Below are positions 46,187 through 56,958 of a stretch of DNA of 64,000 bases, piece after piece; positions within the stretch are counted from its first letter, which is position 1, and every line of letters begins with the position of its first letter. The notes under the pieces are model-generated. The model saw only the letters and a list, made by a program, of their open reading frames with translations, had not been told where the DNA came from and did not search any database. Location: the NCBI GenBank assembly GCA_019359215.1, contig JAHHHS010000009.1, positions 1-64,000 of the forward strand, in the 5' to 3' direction. The DNA comes from Nostoc indistinguendum CM1-VF10. GTDB lineage: Bacteria; Cyanobacteriota; Cyanobacteriia; Cyanobacteriales; Nostocaceae. Both the position numbers and the translations under genes were made by a program.

Positions 46187-47671
46187 ATGAATAAAAAGAA
46201 AATATGGCTATCAACCATACTAGTTGTAGCAGTAGTAATCAGCATCATCGGACATAGTAATTCTCTAAAAGCTGCCTCATCTTTAGGTAAAGACACGCTG
46301 ACGATGATTACTTCGCCAGATTATCCCCCTTATGAGTTTTATGATACGAAAGGAGGCGATCGCCAAATCGTTGGCTTTGATATAGATATTGCCAAAACCC
46401 TGGCTGAAAAACTAGGGTTTAAACTTCAAATAATGGAATCTGATTTTAATGGGTTAATTCCTGCACTCCAAGCAAATCGCGCTGACTTTGTAATGGCTGG
46501 GATGACTCCGACTCCAGAACGTCAGAAAAATATTGATTTTTCAATTATTTATTACGAAGCTAAAGATACAATTGTCGCTCCTAAAGGCAGCAACCTAAAG
46601 CAGCCCCAAGACTTATCAGGAAAAAAGGTTGGGGTACAACTAGGAACCATACAGGAACAAAATGCTCAGAAAATAGCTAAAAAATTTGCAGGTATTCAGT
46701 TAAAACAACTCAACAGAGTGCCGGAAGTAGTTCAAGAAATCAAATCTGGGCGAATTGATGCAGCAATTATTGAGGATACCGTCGCTAAGGGATTCGCCCA
46801 AGCTAACCCAGATTTAGAATTTAATATTATTCCCTCAGAGGAAGCAAGTGGATCAGCGATCGCTTTTCCCAAAGGTTCTTCTTTAGTAAAACCGTTTAAC
46901 AAAGTCCTTCAACAAATGAAGGACGATGGCACATTGAATAAACTTGTTGCCAAGTGGTTTTCACAGAATATTACCGCTAATTCTGAATCTTCAACTCCTG
47001 CCAAAGGCGGATTGAATCTCGACTTCACCAGAATTCTTCCAGATATTCCCTTTATTCTTCGGGGAATCCCTTTAACTTTGTTGTTTACGCTATTATCTGT
47101 ATCTTTGGGCTTAATCTGGGGAACAATCCTGTCTTTATTAAAAATTATCGGCATCAAGCCGCTTACCTGGGTTGCTAACGCCTACACCTCTGTTTTTCGA
47201 GGCACACCTTTGCTATTACAGTTGGCGTTGGTTTACTACGCAACACCCCAGCTTACAGGCTATGACATTTCAGCATTGCAGGCTGGAGTGCTAACTTTTA
47301 CCCTGAATTCTGGTGCTTATATGTCAGAAACCATCAGGGGTGGGATTCAAGCGGTGGATAAAGGGCAAAGTGAAGCGGCGATGTCTATGGGTGTTCCCTA
47401 TTGGTTGATGATGTGGGATGTGATTTTGCCCCAAGCATTGAAGAACATTCTGCCAGCATTGGTAAATGAAACTATCGGATTGCTCAAAGATTCCGCGCTG
47501 GTGTCAACGATTGGGGTGGTAGAAATATTACGCAGCGCCCAAATTGTTGGTGCAAATAAGTATATTTATTTTGAACCACTGCTATTTGCAGGGTTAATTT
47601 ACTATGTTTTAGTAATGGGCATGACCTTGGGTGCATCTGCTTTAGAAAGGAGGTTGCGGGAAAGTGAATAA
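46187..47671 (+). CDS. Amino-acid ABC transporter, fused substrate-binding and permease protein (BgtB type)
   Basis: 494 residues: an N-terminal signal/anchor (about 6-29), a periplasmic solute-binding domain (about 36-262, [15 protein letters not shown], then [15 protein letters not shown]), and a His/Glu/Gln-type permease domain (about 282-494) with the ATPase-contact EAA loop ([20 protein letters not shown]). The fusion is the hallmark of cyanobacterial BgtB-type transporters for basic and polar amino acids. The ATPase gene overlaps its 3' end by eight bases, giving a complete importer. Confidence 0.88.
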   Translation: MNKKKIWLSTILVVAVVISIIGHSNSLKAASSLGKDTLTMITSPDYPPYEFYDTKGGDRQIVGFDIDIAKTLAEKLGFKLQIMESDFNGLIPALQANRADFVMAGMTPTPERQKNIDFSIIYYEAKDTIVAPKGSNLKQPQDLSGKKVGVQLGTIQEQNAQKIAKKFAGIQLKQLNRVPEVVQEIKSGRIDAAIIEDTVAKGFAQANPDLEFNIIPSEEASGSAIAFPKGSSLVKPFNKVLQQMKDDGTLNKLVAKWFSQNITANSESSTPAKGGLNLDFTRILPDIPFILRGIPLTLLFTLLSVSLGLIWGTILSLLKIIGIKPLTWVANAYTSVFRGTPLLLQLALVYYATPQLTGYDISALQAGVLTFTLNSGAYMSETIRGGIQAVDKGQSEAAMSMGVPYWLMMWDVILPQALKNILPALVNETIGLLKDSALVSTIGVVEILRSAQIVGANKYIYFEPLLFAGLIYYVLVMGMTLGASALERRLRESE

Positions 47672-48398
47672 TGTAGTAATTCGCACAGAGTTTTTATGTA
47701 AATCCTTTGGTAAACTCGATGTACTCAAAGATATTTCTACTGAGTTTTATCAGGGAGAAGTGGTTGCCATACTAGGCCCTTCTGGTTCAGGTAAGTCTAC
47801 CTTTCTGCGATGCATAAACTTGCTAGAACAACCCACCAGAGGAAGAATCTACTTTCACAAACAAGAAATCACCAATCCCCAGGCGAACATTGCTAAGGTG
47901 CGCCAGCAATTGGTGATGGTATTTCAACATTTTAATTTGTTTCCCCACATGAATGTGCTACAAAATGTCACCTACGCACCGATAAAGGTGAAAGGAATAA
48001 ACAAGCAAAAAGCACAACAGCATGGTTTAGAATTGCTTGCCAAGGTAGGTTTAGAGCCAAAAGCGTCTGTCTATCCTTCCAAACTATCCGGGGGGCAGAA
48101 ACAGCGAGTAGCGATCGCTCGGGCATTAGCAATGGAACCAGAGATGATTTTGTTTGATGAACCCACCTCTGCGTTAGATCCAGAAATGGTCAAAGATGTG
48201 CTGGAAGTGATGAAAGCTTTAGCGCTATCTGGAATGACAATGGCCATCGTTACTCATGAAATGGGCTTTGCAAGAGAAGTTGCTAATCGGATTATGTTCC
48301 TCGACCAGGGAATTTTAGCAGAAGATAGTACCCCTGGTGAGTTTTTCCAAAATCCTAAGTGCGATCGCGCCAAGCAGTTCTTGGAAAAAATGCTCTAG
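47664..48398 (+). CDS. Amino-acid ABC transporter ATP-binding protein (GlnQ/BgtA type)
   Basis: 244 residues from GTG 47664, with AGGAGG eleven bases upstream inside the fusion gene. Walker [10 protein letters not shown] (about 36-44), signature LSGGQKQR (about 138-145), Walker [16 protein letters not shown]. The full set marks an amino-acid importer ATPase. The overlap with the permease gene indicates translational coupling. Confidence 0.9.
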   Translation: MNNVVIRTEFLCKSFGKLDVLKDISTEFYQGEVVAILGPSGSGKSTFLRCINLLEQPTRGRIYFHKQEITNPQANIAKVRQQLVMVFQHFNLFPHMNVLQNVTYAPIKVKGINKQKAQQHGLELLAKVGLEPKASVYPSKLSGGQKQRVAIARALAMEPEMILFDEPTSALDPEMVKDVLEVMKALALSGMTMAIVTHEMGFAREVANRIMFLDQGILAEDSTPGEFFQNPKCDRAKQFLEKML

Positions 48399-48667
48399 AA
48401 CAATTGAAATTCGCCGCTTTTTTTGTATTCTTGAAACTTTTCCAAAACAGGGCGCTCGTTCAGAGTTACATACCATGATGCAGGCCTATCAAGAAGGATT
48501 TTTAAGAAGAGCCACTGCATTAACGTGAGTTCGACAAGTCTTATTTGACCTCTCCCCCAACCCCTCTCCGTGTCGGAGAGGGGAGCAAAAAGCTGAACTT
48601 TTCGTTGCTCCTCCCTTTCCGTTTCGGAGAGGGAGGCTGGGAGGGAGAGGTTCATCTCAACCTTCAG
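48399..48667. repeat. Intergenic palindromic repeats
   Basis: Two related GC-rich palindromes, cccctctccgtgtcggagagggg (near 48560) and cctttccgtttcggagaggg (near 48615), typical of Nostoc dispersed repeats. The stretch 48420-48530 reads like protein in a plus frame (GARSELHTMMQAYQEGFLRR) but has no supported start or family. Confidence 0.5.
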
Positions 48668-48850
48668 CTATCTTAACCAATAGCGAACAGGGGGCATAAT
48701 CACTAATTCTCCAGCAGCATTGCGTTCGATGCGAAAATCACTGTTTAGCTGACAAAACTCATAAAACTGATCTTCGGTTAGTACGATCGCAGGTTGCAAT
48801 TGCAAAACCATTGGTATAATTTCTGTGGCTACAGGTAAGTTGGTGGTCAT
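48668..48850 (-). pseudogene. Truncated Uma2-family (DUF820) gene
   Basis: Reads MTTNLPVATEIIPMVLQ, then VLTEDQFYEFCQLNSDFRIE and AAGELVIMPPV, then stops at 60 residues. Uma2-family proteins have about 180 residues; the segment after the MPP motif (with the catalytic residues of the endonuclease-like fold) is missing. The break coincides with the palindromic repeats. Confidence 0.75.
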
Positions 48851-48923
48851 AATTGCTTTGTGGCTACTTCACCTGCTTTAACTATAATCTTTTCACAATC
48901 TACGGTGGAATGAGGGTTAACTC

Positions 48924-49604
48924 ATGAAGATTGGAATTATTGGCAGTGGAAACATGGGGCGCTCTCTAGGTATTCTCTGGGCAGAGCAGGGGCATGAAGT
49001 ATTTTTTGGCTCTCGTGATGCCGAAAAAGGAAAAGCAACAGCAGAGTTGGCAAAACGCGGAACGCAAGGTGGTACAAATGATCAGGCGGCGGCGTTTGCT
49101 GATGTAATTTTGTGGACAGCACGCAACATTATGCCAAAAGAGTTGCTTTCTCATCCTGAAGTTCTCGACAGTAAAATTATTATTGATTGTAATAATCAGG
49201 ATATCCCTGAAGGATTTGCTTATCCCCCAATAGTAGAATCTCTGGCCGAAAAGCTTGCTAAAGATGTACCTCAAGCGCGGGTGGTAAAAGCTTTTAATAC
49301 GATGGCGCAGGAAGTCTTTGAATTAGCACCTGAACCACTAAAGGATTATGGAGTTTCTGTTTTTGTTGCAGGAGATGATGAACAAGCCAGAAAAACAGTG
49401 ATGGGGCTTGCTGAAGAAATCGGATTTTTAGCAGTAGATTCTGGTGTTTTACGTAATGCTCGATTGGTAGAAGGCTTGGGAGATTTTATTCGCTTGATCA
49501 TGATCGGCCAAAAACAGGGTGTTTATGCAACTATCTCTGTTAATGTCTTACCTACAGCGTCAGAACAACGCTTAGGTGGACGGCAAGCTTCGAGTTTGAA
49601 TTAA
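48924..49604 (+). CDS. NADP-dependent oxidoreductase, F420H2:NADP reductase-like (coenzyme F420-dependent family)
   Basis: 226 residues with an N-terminal Rossmann loop IGIIGSGNMGRSLG (about 3-16), a TARNIMPKELL region and the conserved AKDVPQARVVKAFNTM (about 110-125), as in NADPH:F420 oxidoreductase relatives. Cyanobacteria have F420 only in some lineages, so the real acceptor is unknown. The same-strand SDR and SMP-30 genes follow within 1 kb and may share a redox theme. Confidence 0.78.
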   Translation: MKIGIIGSGNMGRSLGILWAEQGHEVFFGSRDAEKGKATAELAKRGTQGGTNDQAAAFADVILWTARNIMPKELLSHPEVLDSKIIIDCNNQDIPEGFAYPPIVESLAEKLAKDVPQARVVKAFNTMAQEVFELAPEPLKDYGVSVFVAGDDEQARKTVMGLAEEIGFLAVDSGVLRNARLVEGLGDFIRLIMIGQKQGVYATISVNVLPTASEQRLGGRQASSLN

Positions 49605-49705
49605 ACATCAGTAATCTCGTTGATTGAAGATATCACTGCAATCAACTTGCTTAATTCACCGCATCTCATTACAGTAAAATCACAAGCAGTTTCAAGGTCA
49701 TAAAA

Positions 49706-50452
49706 ATGACGACTGAAAAAAGGATTGCTGTGGTAACAGGCAGCAATCGAGGGCTAGGATATGCTATTTCCCGTCAATTATCCAAAATTGGCAACCGCGT
49801 AATTCTGACGAGTCGTAATGAAACAGATGGTCTTGCTGCTAAACAGCAGTTTACCAATGAAGGGCTTGATGTTGACTATCACACGTTGGATGTCACGAAT
49901 GATGGAAGTGTGCAACAGTTTACAGAGTGGCTGCGTGAAACTTACGCCAAAGTAGATATTCTGGTCAATAATGCAGGCGTGAATCCCACAACTAAGCCGG
50001 AAGAGTCCAGCTTACTGACTGTGCAACTGGAAACGATGCGATCGACCTTTGAAACCAATGTTCTAGCGGTACTCAGAATTTCTCAAGCATTAATTCCGTT
50101 GATGAAGGTGCAAAACTACGGTCGCATTATCAATATCTCAACGGAAATGGCATCTCTAACATCAGTTCCCACTGACTACTACCCTTTAGCGCCTTCCTAT
50201 CGACTCTCGAAGGTGGGAGTAAATGGACTAACTGTGCTTCTCGCCAAGGAACTCCAAGGTACTAATATTCTCGTAAATGCCTATTCTCCAGGTTGGATGA
50301 AAACAGATATGGGGGGAGATAATGCCCCGTTCACGGCAGAAGAAGGAGCCGAAACTGCTGTCTATTTAGCAACACTTCCCGATGGAGGAGCGCAAGGACT
50401 GTTTTTTGCAGAGATGCGAAAGTTTGGTGGCCCCATTCAATTACAATGGTAG
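49706..50452 (+). CDS. Short-chain dehydrogenase/reductase (carbonyl-reductase-like)
   Basis: 248 residues. Cofactor loop TGSNRGLGYAIS (about 11-22), NNAGVN (about 88-93), catalytic Ser in NISTEMAS, and YxxxK as YRLSK. The TGSNRGLG form and the length resemble carbonyl reductases. The SMP-30-like gene begins seven bases after its stop, so they are one transcript. Confidence 0.8.
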   Translation: MTTEKRIAVVTGSNRGLGYAISRQLSKIGNRVILTSRNETDGLAAKQQFTNEGLDVDYHTLDVTNDGSVQQFTEWLRETYAKVDILVNNAGVNPTTKPEESSLLTVQLETMRSTFETNVLAVLRISQALIPLMKVQNYGRIINISTEMASLTSVPTDYYPLAPSYRLSKVGVNGLTVLLAKELQGTNILVNAYSPGWMKTDMGGDNAPFTAEEGAETAVYLATLPDGGAQGLFFAEMRKFGGPIQLQW

Positions 50453-51708
<1,256 letters not shown>

Positions 51709-51795
51709 TTTTATTTCTAGGTCGGGAAATACAAGCGATGCCTATGGCGGGCTACGCCTACGCACCTGATCGCCCCTCCAAAATGCCAAAATGTT

Positions 51796-51819
51796 AGGGG
51801 TAGTTATCTAACCACCCCT
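51796..51819. terminator. Bidirectional hairpin terminator
   Basis: AGGGGTAGTTA (51796-51806) pairs with TAACCACCCCT (51809-51819) at 10 of 11 positions around a 2-base loop, followed by TTTAT. It lies between convergent genes. Confidence 0.65.
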
Positions 51820-51873
51820 TTATTGCCCTAATAATTTAGAATTTACTTGCAGACCCCTTAATGGGAAGTTAAT

Positions 51874-53487
51874 TTACTCAGAAATATTAATCGAACTTTC
51901 AACTTGAGAAGTAGCTAATGTTGGTGCAGAAAAAATCCGCGAGTACAGACTTGATGGTTTCTGATGAGCAACAACTGGTAGAACTTCACGAGCATGGGCG
52001 GCTAATTCTACTGCCTTCACATCATAAGTCTGCGTTGCTAACTTTGGATAAAACCCAATACCGATGATTGGCAGCAACAAACAAGCGGTAATAAATATTT
52101 CGCGGGGTTTAACATCAAATATTACAGCATCCAAGTGCAACTCTTGACTTTGTTCACCGTAGAACACTTGACGCAGCATCGACAGTAAATAAATTGGTGT
52201 CAAAATCACGCCAACTGCTGACAGCAACACAACTACAACCTTGAAGCTGGAACTGTAAACATCACTGGTGGCGATACCGAGAAACACCATCAACTCACCC
52301 ACAAAACCACTCATTCCGGGTAAAGCCAGAGAAGCCATTGAACCAATGGTAAACAGAGCAAAGGTTTTAGGCATTACCTTAGCCATTCCACCCATTTTAT
52401 CCATCATCAAGGTGTGGGTGCGATCGTAAGTCACGCCAGACAGGAAGAACAAGCTAGCAGCAATCAAGCCGTGGGAAACCATCTGTAGCACTGCACCGCT
52501 TATACCCAGTTCTGTGTAAGAGGCAATCCCAATCAGCACAAATCCCATGTGGGCAATTGAAGAGTAAGCCAAGCGGCGTTTGAGATTGGTTTGAGCAAAG
52601 GCACAGCAAGCACCGTAGACAATGTTAACCACACCCAAAATTGCCAGCACTGGGGCAAAAGTCACATGAGCATTGGGTAACATTTCCACATTGAAGCGGA
52701 TAAGAGCATAACCACCCATTTTTAGCAACACACCAGCCAAAATCATTGAACCGGGTGCTGATGCTTCACCGTGGGCATCAGGTAGCCAAGTGTGTAAAGG
52801 GAAAATTGGTAATTTTACACCGAAGGCAATTAAGAAACCTGCATAAACCAACAATTCCAAGGTTTTGGGGTATTCTTTCATTCCCAGAGTCGCCATATCG
52901 AAGGTGACAGTATCTCCAGAGAATGCCATTGCAAAACCGGCAATCAAGATAAATATTGATGCGGCGGCGGTGTAAAGGATGAATTTGGTAGCCGCATAAC
53001 GGCGGTTTTGTCCTCCCCAAATCGAAATCAGCAGGTAAACCGGCACTAACTCGATTTCCCACATTAGGAAGAACAGCAGCAAATCTTGGGCGACAAATAC
53101 GCCAAGTTGGGCGCTGTACATCGCTAACATCAAACCATAAAATAATCGCGGCTTGGTGGTAACTTTCCAAGCCGCGAATATTGCGAGGGTATTTATTAAG
53201 CCTGTTAGAAGCAGCAAGGGCATCGATAAACCATCAACCCCCACAGCCCAATGCAAACCTAACTGCGGTATCCAAGGATAGTTTTCTACAAATTGGAGTG
53301 TTGAACTCTGAAAGTCGTATTTATACCAAAAGGCATAAATCATCAGTGCAAAATCGGCGATCGCAACTCCCAGACCATACCACCGGATAGTTCTACCTTC
53401 TTTGTCTGGGATTAGGGGAATGGCTAAGGCAGCCACCAAGGGTAAGAGGATTATGGCTGTTAGCCAGGGAAATTCAATAGCATTCAT
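51874..53487 (-). CDS. ndhD: NAD(P)H-quinone oxidoreductase chain 4 (NdhD)
   Basis: Proton-pumping antiporter-like subunit of the thylakoid NDH-1 complex. I prefer the ATG at 53487 (537 residues); a TTG at 53499 would add four. About 14 membrane helices. Seen: [20 protein letters not shown] (conserved Glu of the proton path), [20 protein letters not shown] and [13 protein letters not shown] promoter-like TTACAA-N17-TATAAT precedes it. The paralogue at 56959-58647 is co-oriented. Which NdhD class (respiratory or CO2-uptake) cannot be fixed by eye. Confidence 0.92.
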   Translation of the reverse strand: MNAIEFPWLTAIILLPLVAALAIPLIPDKEGRTIRWYGLGVAIADFALMIYAFWYKYDFQSSTLQFVENYPWIPQLGLHWAVGVDGLSMPLLLLTGLINTLAIFAAWKVTTKPRLFYGLMLAMYSAQLGVFVAQDLLLFFLMWEIELVPVYLLISIWGGQNRRYAATKFILYTAAASIFILIAGFAMAFSGDTVTFDMATLGMKEYPKTLELLVYAGFLIAFGVKLPIFPLHTWLPDAHGEASAPGSMILAGVLLKMGGYALIRFNVEMLPNAHVTFAPVLAILGVVNIVYGACCAFAQTNLKRRLAYSSIAHMGFVLIGIASYTELGISGAVLQMVSHGLIAASLFFLSGVTYDRTHTLMMDKMGGMAKVMPKTFALFTIGSMASLALPGMSGFVGELMVFLGIATSDVYSSSFKVVVVLLSAVGVILTPIYLLSMLRQVFYGEQSQELHLDAVIFDVKPREIFITACLLLPIIGIGFYPKLATQTYDVKAVELAAHAREVLPVVAHQKPSSLYSRIFSAPTLATSQVESSINISE

Positions 53488-53903
53488 CACTTCTGACAAT
53501 CAATTTGCCTTTTCGCTTTCGATTTCATTATATTAAGGAATCCATACTTTTGTAAATATTCTTTAACTCTAAAAGAGTAAATCTTAACTATTGACAAGAA
53601 TATATACTCATCAAATGTCAAATTATCAGGATAGATAAGAATAAATACTTATTGGATTTTGCCGATTCCATTCTAAATGTAAACTTTTGCAACGTCAACA
53701 AAAAACGGCAGCTAAAGCCACCGTTACAAAAGCGTCATATTCTCTAGCCCAATTGTCAGGGCTATTTAGTCTACGCTTCTAAGTTGAGTCATAGACCTAA
53801 CCCCCAACCCCTTCCCTTATAGGGAAGGGGAGTAAGATTCAAACCCTCTCTCCTAAAAGAAGAGAGGAATGGAAGTGAGGTCAAAAGTATTTGGGGCTGA
53901 CCA
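53488..53903. other. Intergenic region upstream of ndhD with repeats
   Basis: Beyond the promoter at 53527-53555, it contains the palindromic repeat ccaaccccttcccttatagggaaggggag near 53800-53835 and an agagagg/cctctct word pair near 53845-53865. No gene seen. Confidence 0.55.
53527..53555 (-). promoter_or_regulatory. Promoter of ndhD
   Basis: On the minus strand, -35 TTACAA (53550-53555) is 17 bases from the perfect -10 TATAAT (53527-53532), giving a leader of about 33 bases before the ATG at 53487. Confidence 0.5.
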
Positions 53904-54413
53904 TTAAACAATCCGGTTGACAATTGTCCACACTTCCCCACCAGAGCGGACATAAGGGACGGAGATTGTCTTGAACCCAGTAATGAAGGGCTTGTAATAA
54001 ATCCGCCAATACATTGGACTTAGTTCATTAGCACAACGTTTAAGGAGACGGACTTCTGTCGCCAGTTCGCTTGCTAGTTGATTAATGCGTTGAGCATGAA
54101 CCTGTGCCACTTCTTTGGCTTCTTCTAGCTCTTGCTGTTGGATAAGTTCTTTTGATGCAACTTGCGATCGAACTAACTTACCTTGTTTTTGTTTTATCTG
54201 GCCTTCCAAAGCTGCGATCGCTGCATCGATGCCTTGGAGTTCAACTGATAATTGGGCATTTTCCCTGGCTTGACGGCGATACGCTTCCACCATTGCCTGG
54301 GGTGAATCATTCTCGCCAGAGATGACATTATTAATGGTGAGTGCAGCGCGTTCTTCTAGGAGAATCTGAATTTGAGAGTTAAGTGCCGCCATTTCAGCCT
54401 GAATTTGCTCCAT
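53904..54413 (-). CDS. Coiled-coil protein of unknown function
   Basis: 169 residues, mostly a coiled coil rich in Gln, Glu and Ala (1-135), with the C-terminal end (PMYWRIYYKPFITGFKTISVP) more globular. No recognised family. It lies 42 bases downstream of thrB on the same strand and may share its transcript. Its ATG is clear. Function unknown. Confidence 0.65.
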   Translation of the reverse strand: MEQIQAEMAALNSQIQILLEERAALTINNVISGENDSPQAMVEAYRRQARENAQLSVELQGIDAAIAALEGQIKQKQGKLVRSQVASKELIQQQELEEAKEVAQVHAQRINQLASELATEVRLLKRCANELSPMYWRIYYKPFITGFKTISVPYVRSGGEVWTIVNRIV

Positions 54414-54455
54414 AAATCGAGTTTTAAGTGCTGAGTAAAATAGTTATCGGATTTT

Positions 54456-55370
54456 TTAAAAGCTTTTTGCGCCTTGGGTATCGAGAGAAAGCGATCGCAC
54501 CTCGGCTGTAATTCCTTCTTCTTGCCAAGCAGCTAACATCGCCGCCTCCACAGCCTCTGAGTGTAATTTATCTGCCAAAGCTAACAGTGTCGGCCCCGCA
54601 CCACTAATTACCATACCATAAGCACCAGCACTAACGGCTGCGATGTTGAGAGCATCATAACCAGGAATCAAAGCTTTACGATAGGGCTGATGCAACTTAT
54701 CTTGTAAAGCTGTCTTTAACCATCGTCCGTTACCAGTTTCCAAACCGCGCAACAATAACCCCAAATGTGCTGTATTGAAAATCGCATCGGCGCGACTCAC
54801 TTCAGTTGGAAGAACGCCCCGCGCCTCGGAAGTGGAAAGTTCAAAATTAGGAATAGCTATAACTGGTACAACATCTTTATGCCAGGGAACATCACAAATT
54901 TCCCAAGCTGCACCACTGGTAGCAGCCAGACGACATCCACCTAACAAAGCTGGAACTACATTATCAGGATGTCCTTCCATTGCGATCGCTAACTCCATCA
55001 CCTGCGACTGAGAAAGAGTAGCACCCTCAAGTTGATTAGCCGCAACCAACCCACCAACAATTGCTGTCGCCGAACTACCCAAACCTCTCGCCAGCGGGAC
55101 ACCTAACTTAATCTCTATTTTCACAGTTGGCGGCGTTTGCTCTATATGTTGATAGAACTTGACAAACGCTTGGTAAAGGAGATTGCTCTCATCAGTTTGG
55201 ACTCGTTCAGCTTCAGTACCAGTGACATGAATAGTTAACCCACCTTCTTCTTGGCGAGTGAATTTGAACTCGTTGTACAACTTTAATGCTGCACCGATGC
55301 AATCAAAACCAGGCCCCAAATTCGCAGTTGTGGCGGGAACGGTAACAGTGATGGCAGAAACAACAGACAT
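54456..55370 (-). CDS. thrB: Homoserine kinase
   Basis: GHMP-family kinase that phosphorylates homoserine in threonine synthesis. 304 residues from ATG 55370; a TTG at 55376 is an alternative. Seen: TVPATTANLGPGFDCIGAAL at the N-terminus (substrate loop), the GHMP ATP loop PLARGLGSSATAIVGGL (about 92-108), and the C-terminal MVISGAGPTLLAL. All three family motifs are intact. It is transcribed with the downstream coiled-coil gene. Confidence 0.93.
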   Translation of the reverse strand: MSVVSAITVTVPATTANLGPGFDCIGAALKLYNEFKFTRQEEGGLTIHVTGTEAERVQTDESNLLYQAFVKFYQHIEQTPPTVKIEIKLGVPLARGLGSSATAIVGGLVAANQLEGATLSQSQVMELAIAMEGHPDNVVPALLGGCRLAATSGAAWEICDVPWHKDVVPVIAIPNFELSTSEARGVLPTEVSRADAIFNTAHLGLLLRGLETGNGRWLKTALQDKLHQPYRKALIPGYDALNIAAVSAGAYGMVISGAGPTLLALADKLHSEAVEAAMLAAWQEEGITAEVRSLSLDTQGAKSF

Positions 55371-55413
55371 TGGCAAAACTCACTAATCATCAACCAGCAT
55401 CTCATGTAATAGG

Positions 55414-55445
55414 AATTCATAATTCGTAATTCGTAATTCGTAATT
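55414..55445. repeat. Heptamer tandem repeat (AATTCGT type)
   Basis: A degenerate AATTCAT unit (55414-55420), three perfect AATTCGT units (55421-55441) and a partial one, in the space between the divergent thrB and VOC genes. Confidence 0.85.
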
Positions 55446-55581
55446 AAGAAAGTTGTATTTGCTGACAACCAATGTTGTGGTTTTTACAACTGCTTTTCCA
55501 ATCGCTTTAAATATCACTCTTGACTCTACCCTTACGGGATAGTGTTTAGTTTAAAAAGCTAATGATATCAGGCAAAAAATT

Positions 55582-55995
55582 ATGAAATTGGGAGCTATAA
55601 ATCACATAGCGCTAACTGTATCCAATTTGAAGCGTTCTGAGGCTTTTTACAATACTCTACTTGGATTCTTGGGTTATGAACAAGGAGAAAAAACAGAGCA
55701 TTTAATACTGTGGGCAAGCTTTAATGGTGTGATCACCATTTCCCTAGCAAATCCGCGATCGCTCAATAAAAATCATGATCGCTATTCTCCTGGATTACAT
55801 CATCTAGCTTTTAGTGCAGATAGTCGAGAAGAAGTGGATCGGCTTTACCAAAATCTGATGGAGTGTGGAGTAGAGATTTTAGATCCTCCTGCTGAATACG
55901 ATTATTTGCCGAGTTACTATGGTTTCTACTTTTTAGACCCAGATGGCATTAAGCTCGAATTAACACACACTCCTAATTGGCCGCCTGAGTTGTAG
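55582..55995 (+). CDS. VOC-superfamily (glyoxalase/bleomycin-resistance) protein
   Basis: 137 residues with the paired beta-alpha-beta-beta-beta units of VOC proteins: INHIALTVSNLKRSEAFYNT (metal His near residue 8), HHLAFSADSREEVDRLY, and FYFLDPDGIKLELTH (metal Glu near residue 128). Metal residues His, His and Glu are in place. A MerR regulator follows 19 bases later on the same strand, suggesting an inducible detoxification pair. Substrate not known. Confidence 0.8.
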   Translation: MKLGAINHIALTVSNLKRSEAFYNTLLGFLGYEQGEKTEHLILWASFNGVITISLANPRSLNKNHDRYSPGLHHLAFSADSREEVDRLYQNLMECGVEILDPPAEYDYLPSYYGFYFLDPDGIKLELTHTPNWPPEL

Positions 55996-56014
55996 TCAGC
56001 AAGGAGCAAGAAGA

Positions 56015-56827
56015 ATGCTAAAAATCGGCGACTTTTCCAAACTTAGCCTGGTAACAGTGAAAGCACTGCGCCTTTATGACCAACTAGGATTGCTTAAACC
56101 AGACCACATAGACCACTTTACAGGCTATCGCTACTATTCGGCGAACCAATTACCAAGACTCAATCGCATATTAGCACTCAAAGACTTGGGTTTTTCTCTA
56201 GAGCAAATTGCCAAGTTACTAGAAGATAACCTGCCATCAGATCAAATTCGCGGAATGCTGCGACTCAAACAAGCAGAGCTTCAGCGGTTAGTTGAGGAAG
56301 AACAGGCAAGGTTGTTAAGAGTCGAATTGCGACTCAAGCAAATCGAACAGGATGATACTATGCCCAACTACGAAGTTGTTTTGAAAAAAGTTGATCCGAT
56401 CAAAGTAGTATCGATTAGAGAAATATTACCAGATTACCCAAGTGTCGGCAGTCTTTACGATGAGTTATTAGGATATCTCAAGCAGCAAGGAGCCAAAGAA
56501 GGAAGTTACTGCGCGGGGATTTGGCACGATCCAGGATACAAAGAGTCTGATGTCGATGGTGAAGCTGTGCTTTCAATTGAGAGTTCAGTACAAGGCAATG
56601 AACGGATAAAAGTATATGAATTACCAGGCTGGGAAACAATTGCTTGCTTAGTTCACAACGGTAGTTACAAGACTATTAACCAAGCTTATGCTGCCCTAGT
56701 ATCTTGGATTGAAGCTAACGGCTATAAAATTATCGCCCCTAACCGTGAAGTTTATATAATTGGTGGCAACCAGCAAGATAACGATACGTATGTAACAGAA
56801 GTGCAGTTTCCAGTTTCCAAAGTTTGA
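56015..56827 (+). CDS. MerR-family transcriptional regulator with GyrI-like effector domain
   Basis: 270 residues. The N-terminal winged helix (IGDFSKLSLVTVKALRLYDQLG) and wing (TGYRYYSANQL) bind DNA, a coiled dimer helix covers about 75-115, and the C-terminal GyrI/AraC effector domain (about 120-270) binds a small, often hydrophobic ligand. AAGGAG precedes the ATG. It is co-transcribed with the VOC gene, which it probably controls. Confidence 0.88.
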   Translation: MLKIGDFSKLSLVTVKALRLYDQLGLLKPDHIDHFTGYRYYSANQLPRLNRILALKDLGFSLEQIAKLLEDNLPSDQIRGMLRLKQAELQRLVEEEQARLLRVELRLKQIEQDDTMPNYEVVLKKVDPIKVVSIREILPDYPSVGSLYDELLGYLKQQGAKEGSYCAGIWHDPGYKESDVDGEAVLSIESSVQGNERIKVYELPGWETIACLVHNGSYKTINQAYAALVSWIEANGYKIIAPNREVYIIGGNQQDNDTYVTEVQFPVSKV

Positions 56828-56958
56828 TGAATAAATATTAATTTATGGCTTAGAGATAAACACTGTATATGAATAAGTGTTTATCTCTAGTCATATTGCC
56901 ATAAGTTCCTGAAGTGAGCGATCGCTCTTTTCCACAGAAGAAATAGATTTCGAGAAGA

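Noticed and set aside
48395..48655. 86-codon minus-strand frame after the amino-acid transporter
   Set aside because: It is mainly repeat palindromes; the protein-like part is short and has no family.
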